A stretch of DNA of 64,000 nt from Aminipila sp032051575. GTDB taxonomy: Bacteria; Bacillota; Clostridia; Peptostreptococcales; Anaerovoracaceae. Location: the NCBI RefSeq assembly GCF_032051575.1, contig NZ_DAMBYD010000005.1:186001-250000 (forward strand), read 5' to 3'. This document shows positions 62,969 to 64,000 of this stretch, piece by piece; position 1 is the stretch's first letter; every line of letters starts with the position of its first letter. Below the pieces are notes generated by a model, which searched no databases, was not told the origin of the DNA, and saw nothing but the letters and a program-made list of their open reading frames with translations. The translations under genes were made by a program, and so were the position numbers.

Positions 62969-62997
62969 TTGTAAAATAAAAAAATAAATGGTATAAT
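62969..62997 (+). promoter_or_regulatory. Promoter of the HD-GYP gene
   Basis: TTGTAA (62969-62974), 17-base spacer, TATAAT (62992-62997); start near 63004, about 60 bases before the ATG. Confidence 0.7.
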
Positions 62998-63065
62998 CTA
63001 TACAATCAACTGAAAATATAGAAAATTCTATATTTGGTAAATCTGAAATATGGAGTGTGGGCAAA

Positions 63066-64000
63066 ATGAAAATGTCATTAGAAAACATCCAAGTTGGTAT
63101 GTGTGTAGGTCAAGATTTATATACAGAAAACGGACAACTTATTACACCTAATAATACAGTGGTTACAGAAGAATTACTTGCAAGACTAAAAAAATTCAAA
63201 ATAAATTGTGTTGAGATGACCCATGACAGTCTGGATGATTATATTTTTGATATTAAAAGTACTGCTGGTTTTAAATCCTTTCAAAGTGAGTGTACCGAAG
63301 CAAAAGAAAGTCTGACGACCTCACTTGACAGCATTTTACAGGACAACCCAGACGATGTACATATTGATATGATAAAAAACCTAAGTACGTTGTTATACGA
63401 AAACAATAAAAAGAACATTAACCTTATTGATATGGTTTACAGTATGCACGAATATTCAGACGCAGTATATACACATTCTGTCAATGTAGGTATGATAGCA
63501 AGCCATTTAGGCCATTGGCTGGGTTTACCTGAAGAAGAAATAAAACTTCTTGTTACTTGTGGTCTCTTTCATGATATAGGTAAACTTCTTATTCCAAAAG
63601 AGATATTAGAAAAACCAGACAAACTTACCCCTGCAGAGTATAGAATTATGCAGTCGCATACATCCAAGGGCTTTGAACTTTTAGATCAATTTCCTGATAT
63701 CGACGACCGGGTAAAAAAAGTAGCACTATTACATCATGAAAGATGTGATGGGACTGGGTATCCTATGCATTTTAAAGGCGATCAGCTGGATAGATTTTCA
63801 AAAATTATAGCCATTGCAGATGCATATGAGGCTATGACCTCAGAGAGATCTTATCGAGAGCCTATATGTCCATTTACTGTAGTCAGTTATTTTGAAAAAG
63901 AAGGATTACATAAATTTGAAACAAAATATGTACTAAAATTTCTTGCTAAAATATTGAATTCATATTTACATACAAAGATACTGCTAAGCAACGGAAAAGA
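63066..64000 (+). CDS. HD-GYP domain phosphodiesterase (partial at right edge)
   Basis: At least 311 aa from ATG 63066 (GGAGTG upstream), running off the window. N-terminal DUF3391-like part (~1-60), then the HD-GYP domain: HSVNVGMIASHLG, LFHDIGKLLIPKEIL, LLHHERCDGTGYPMHFKGD (HD-GYP motif as HHERxDGTGYP) and ADAYEAMTSERSYR. These enzymes hydrolyse c-di-GMP and connect to the cyclase at 48 kb, although the two genes are 14 kb apart. Right end not seen. Confidence 0.93.
   Translation, partial: MKMSLENIQVGMCVGQDLYTENGQLITPNNTVVTEELLARLKKFKINCVEMTHDSLDDYIFDIKSTAGFKSFQSECTEAKESLTTSLDSILQDNPDDVHIDMIKNLSTLLYENNKKNINLIDMVYSMHEYSDAVYTHSVNVGMIASHLGHWLGLPEEEIKLLVTCGLFHDIGKLLIPKEILEKPDKLTPAEYRIMQSHTSKGFELLDQFPDIDDRVKKVALLHHERCDGTGYPMHFKGDQLDRFSKIIAIADAYEAMTSERSYREPICPFTVVSYFEKEGLHKFETKYVLKFLAKILNSYLHTKILLSNGK

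Overview
The window is low-GC DNA from an anaerobic, Gram-positive, spore-forming member of the Clostridia. The evidence is a Clostridia-type dgt-dnaG-rpoD-trmK-nif3 block, the anaerobic (Cbi) cobalamin pathway, a giant 2-hydroxyacyl-CoA dehydratase activase, an SLH-anchored surface protein, a PdaB-like deacetylase, and a Cys-rich putative spore-coat gene with a sigma-K-like promoter. Almost everything between 1.6 and 46.7 kb lies on the minus strand. No tRNA, rRNA, CRISPR array, insertion sequence or prophage was seen.

Layout. 0-1.6 kb: end of a HisJ-like histidinol phosphatase and a CNNM/CorC-type membrane protein. 1.6-7.5 kb: P1 peptidase, OPT oligopeptide transporter with a riboswitch-like leader, a His/Cys-rich protein behind a perfect 26-bp operator, an FNT transporter preceded by a ~194-nt structured RNA, and a zinc-ribbon membrane protein. 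7.6-7.9 kb: a compact type I toxin-antitoxin locus (29-aa toxin with antisense RNA). 8-18.3 kb: YebC, the 1415-aa activase, a YkgJ-like protein, MATE and MFS exporters, a CLC chloride channel. 18.5-24.6 kb: RNase P RNA and the DNA/RNA-synthesis block. 24.7-27.6 kb: phosphate transport (PiT/DUF47) and a minimal catalase-like protein. 27.7-38.3 kb: ten cobalamin genes (order of transcription cbiG, cbiET, cbiA, cbiD, cbiF, cbiH, cbiB, cobD, cbiP, cbiC), running on from an M16 peptidase and a dUTPase. 38.4-46.7 kb: cell-surface genes (deacetylase, SLH/NAGPA protein, DHHW + MBOAT acylation pair). 46.8-51.5 kb: spore-coat-like gene, diguanylate cyclase, chemoreceptor, XRE regulator. 51.6-57.7 kb: M24 and M18 peptidases, NapH-like ferredoxin membrane protein, Fic/VbhA-type toxin-antitoxin pair, amidase-like and HD proteins. 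57.8-64 kb: prfC, a cluster of DnaA boxes, a DUF6179/DUF6323 pair, a beta-lactamase-family lipoprotein and the start of an HD-GYP protein.

The most interesting non-coding signals are the type I TA locus, the structured RNAs upstream of the FNT and OPT genes (both ending in intrinsic terminators), the palindromic operator placed at the transcription start of the His/Cys-rich gene, and the DnaA-box cluster in a convergent intergenic region. Family names come from recognising motifs by eye; no database search was run.
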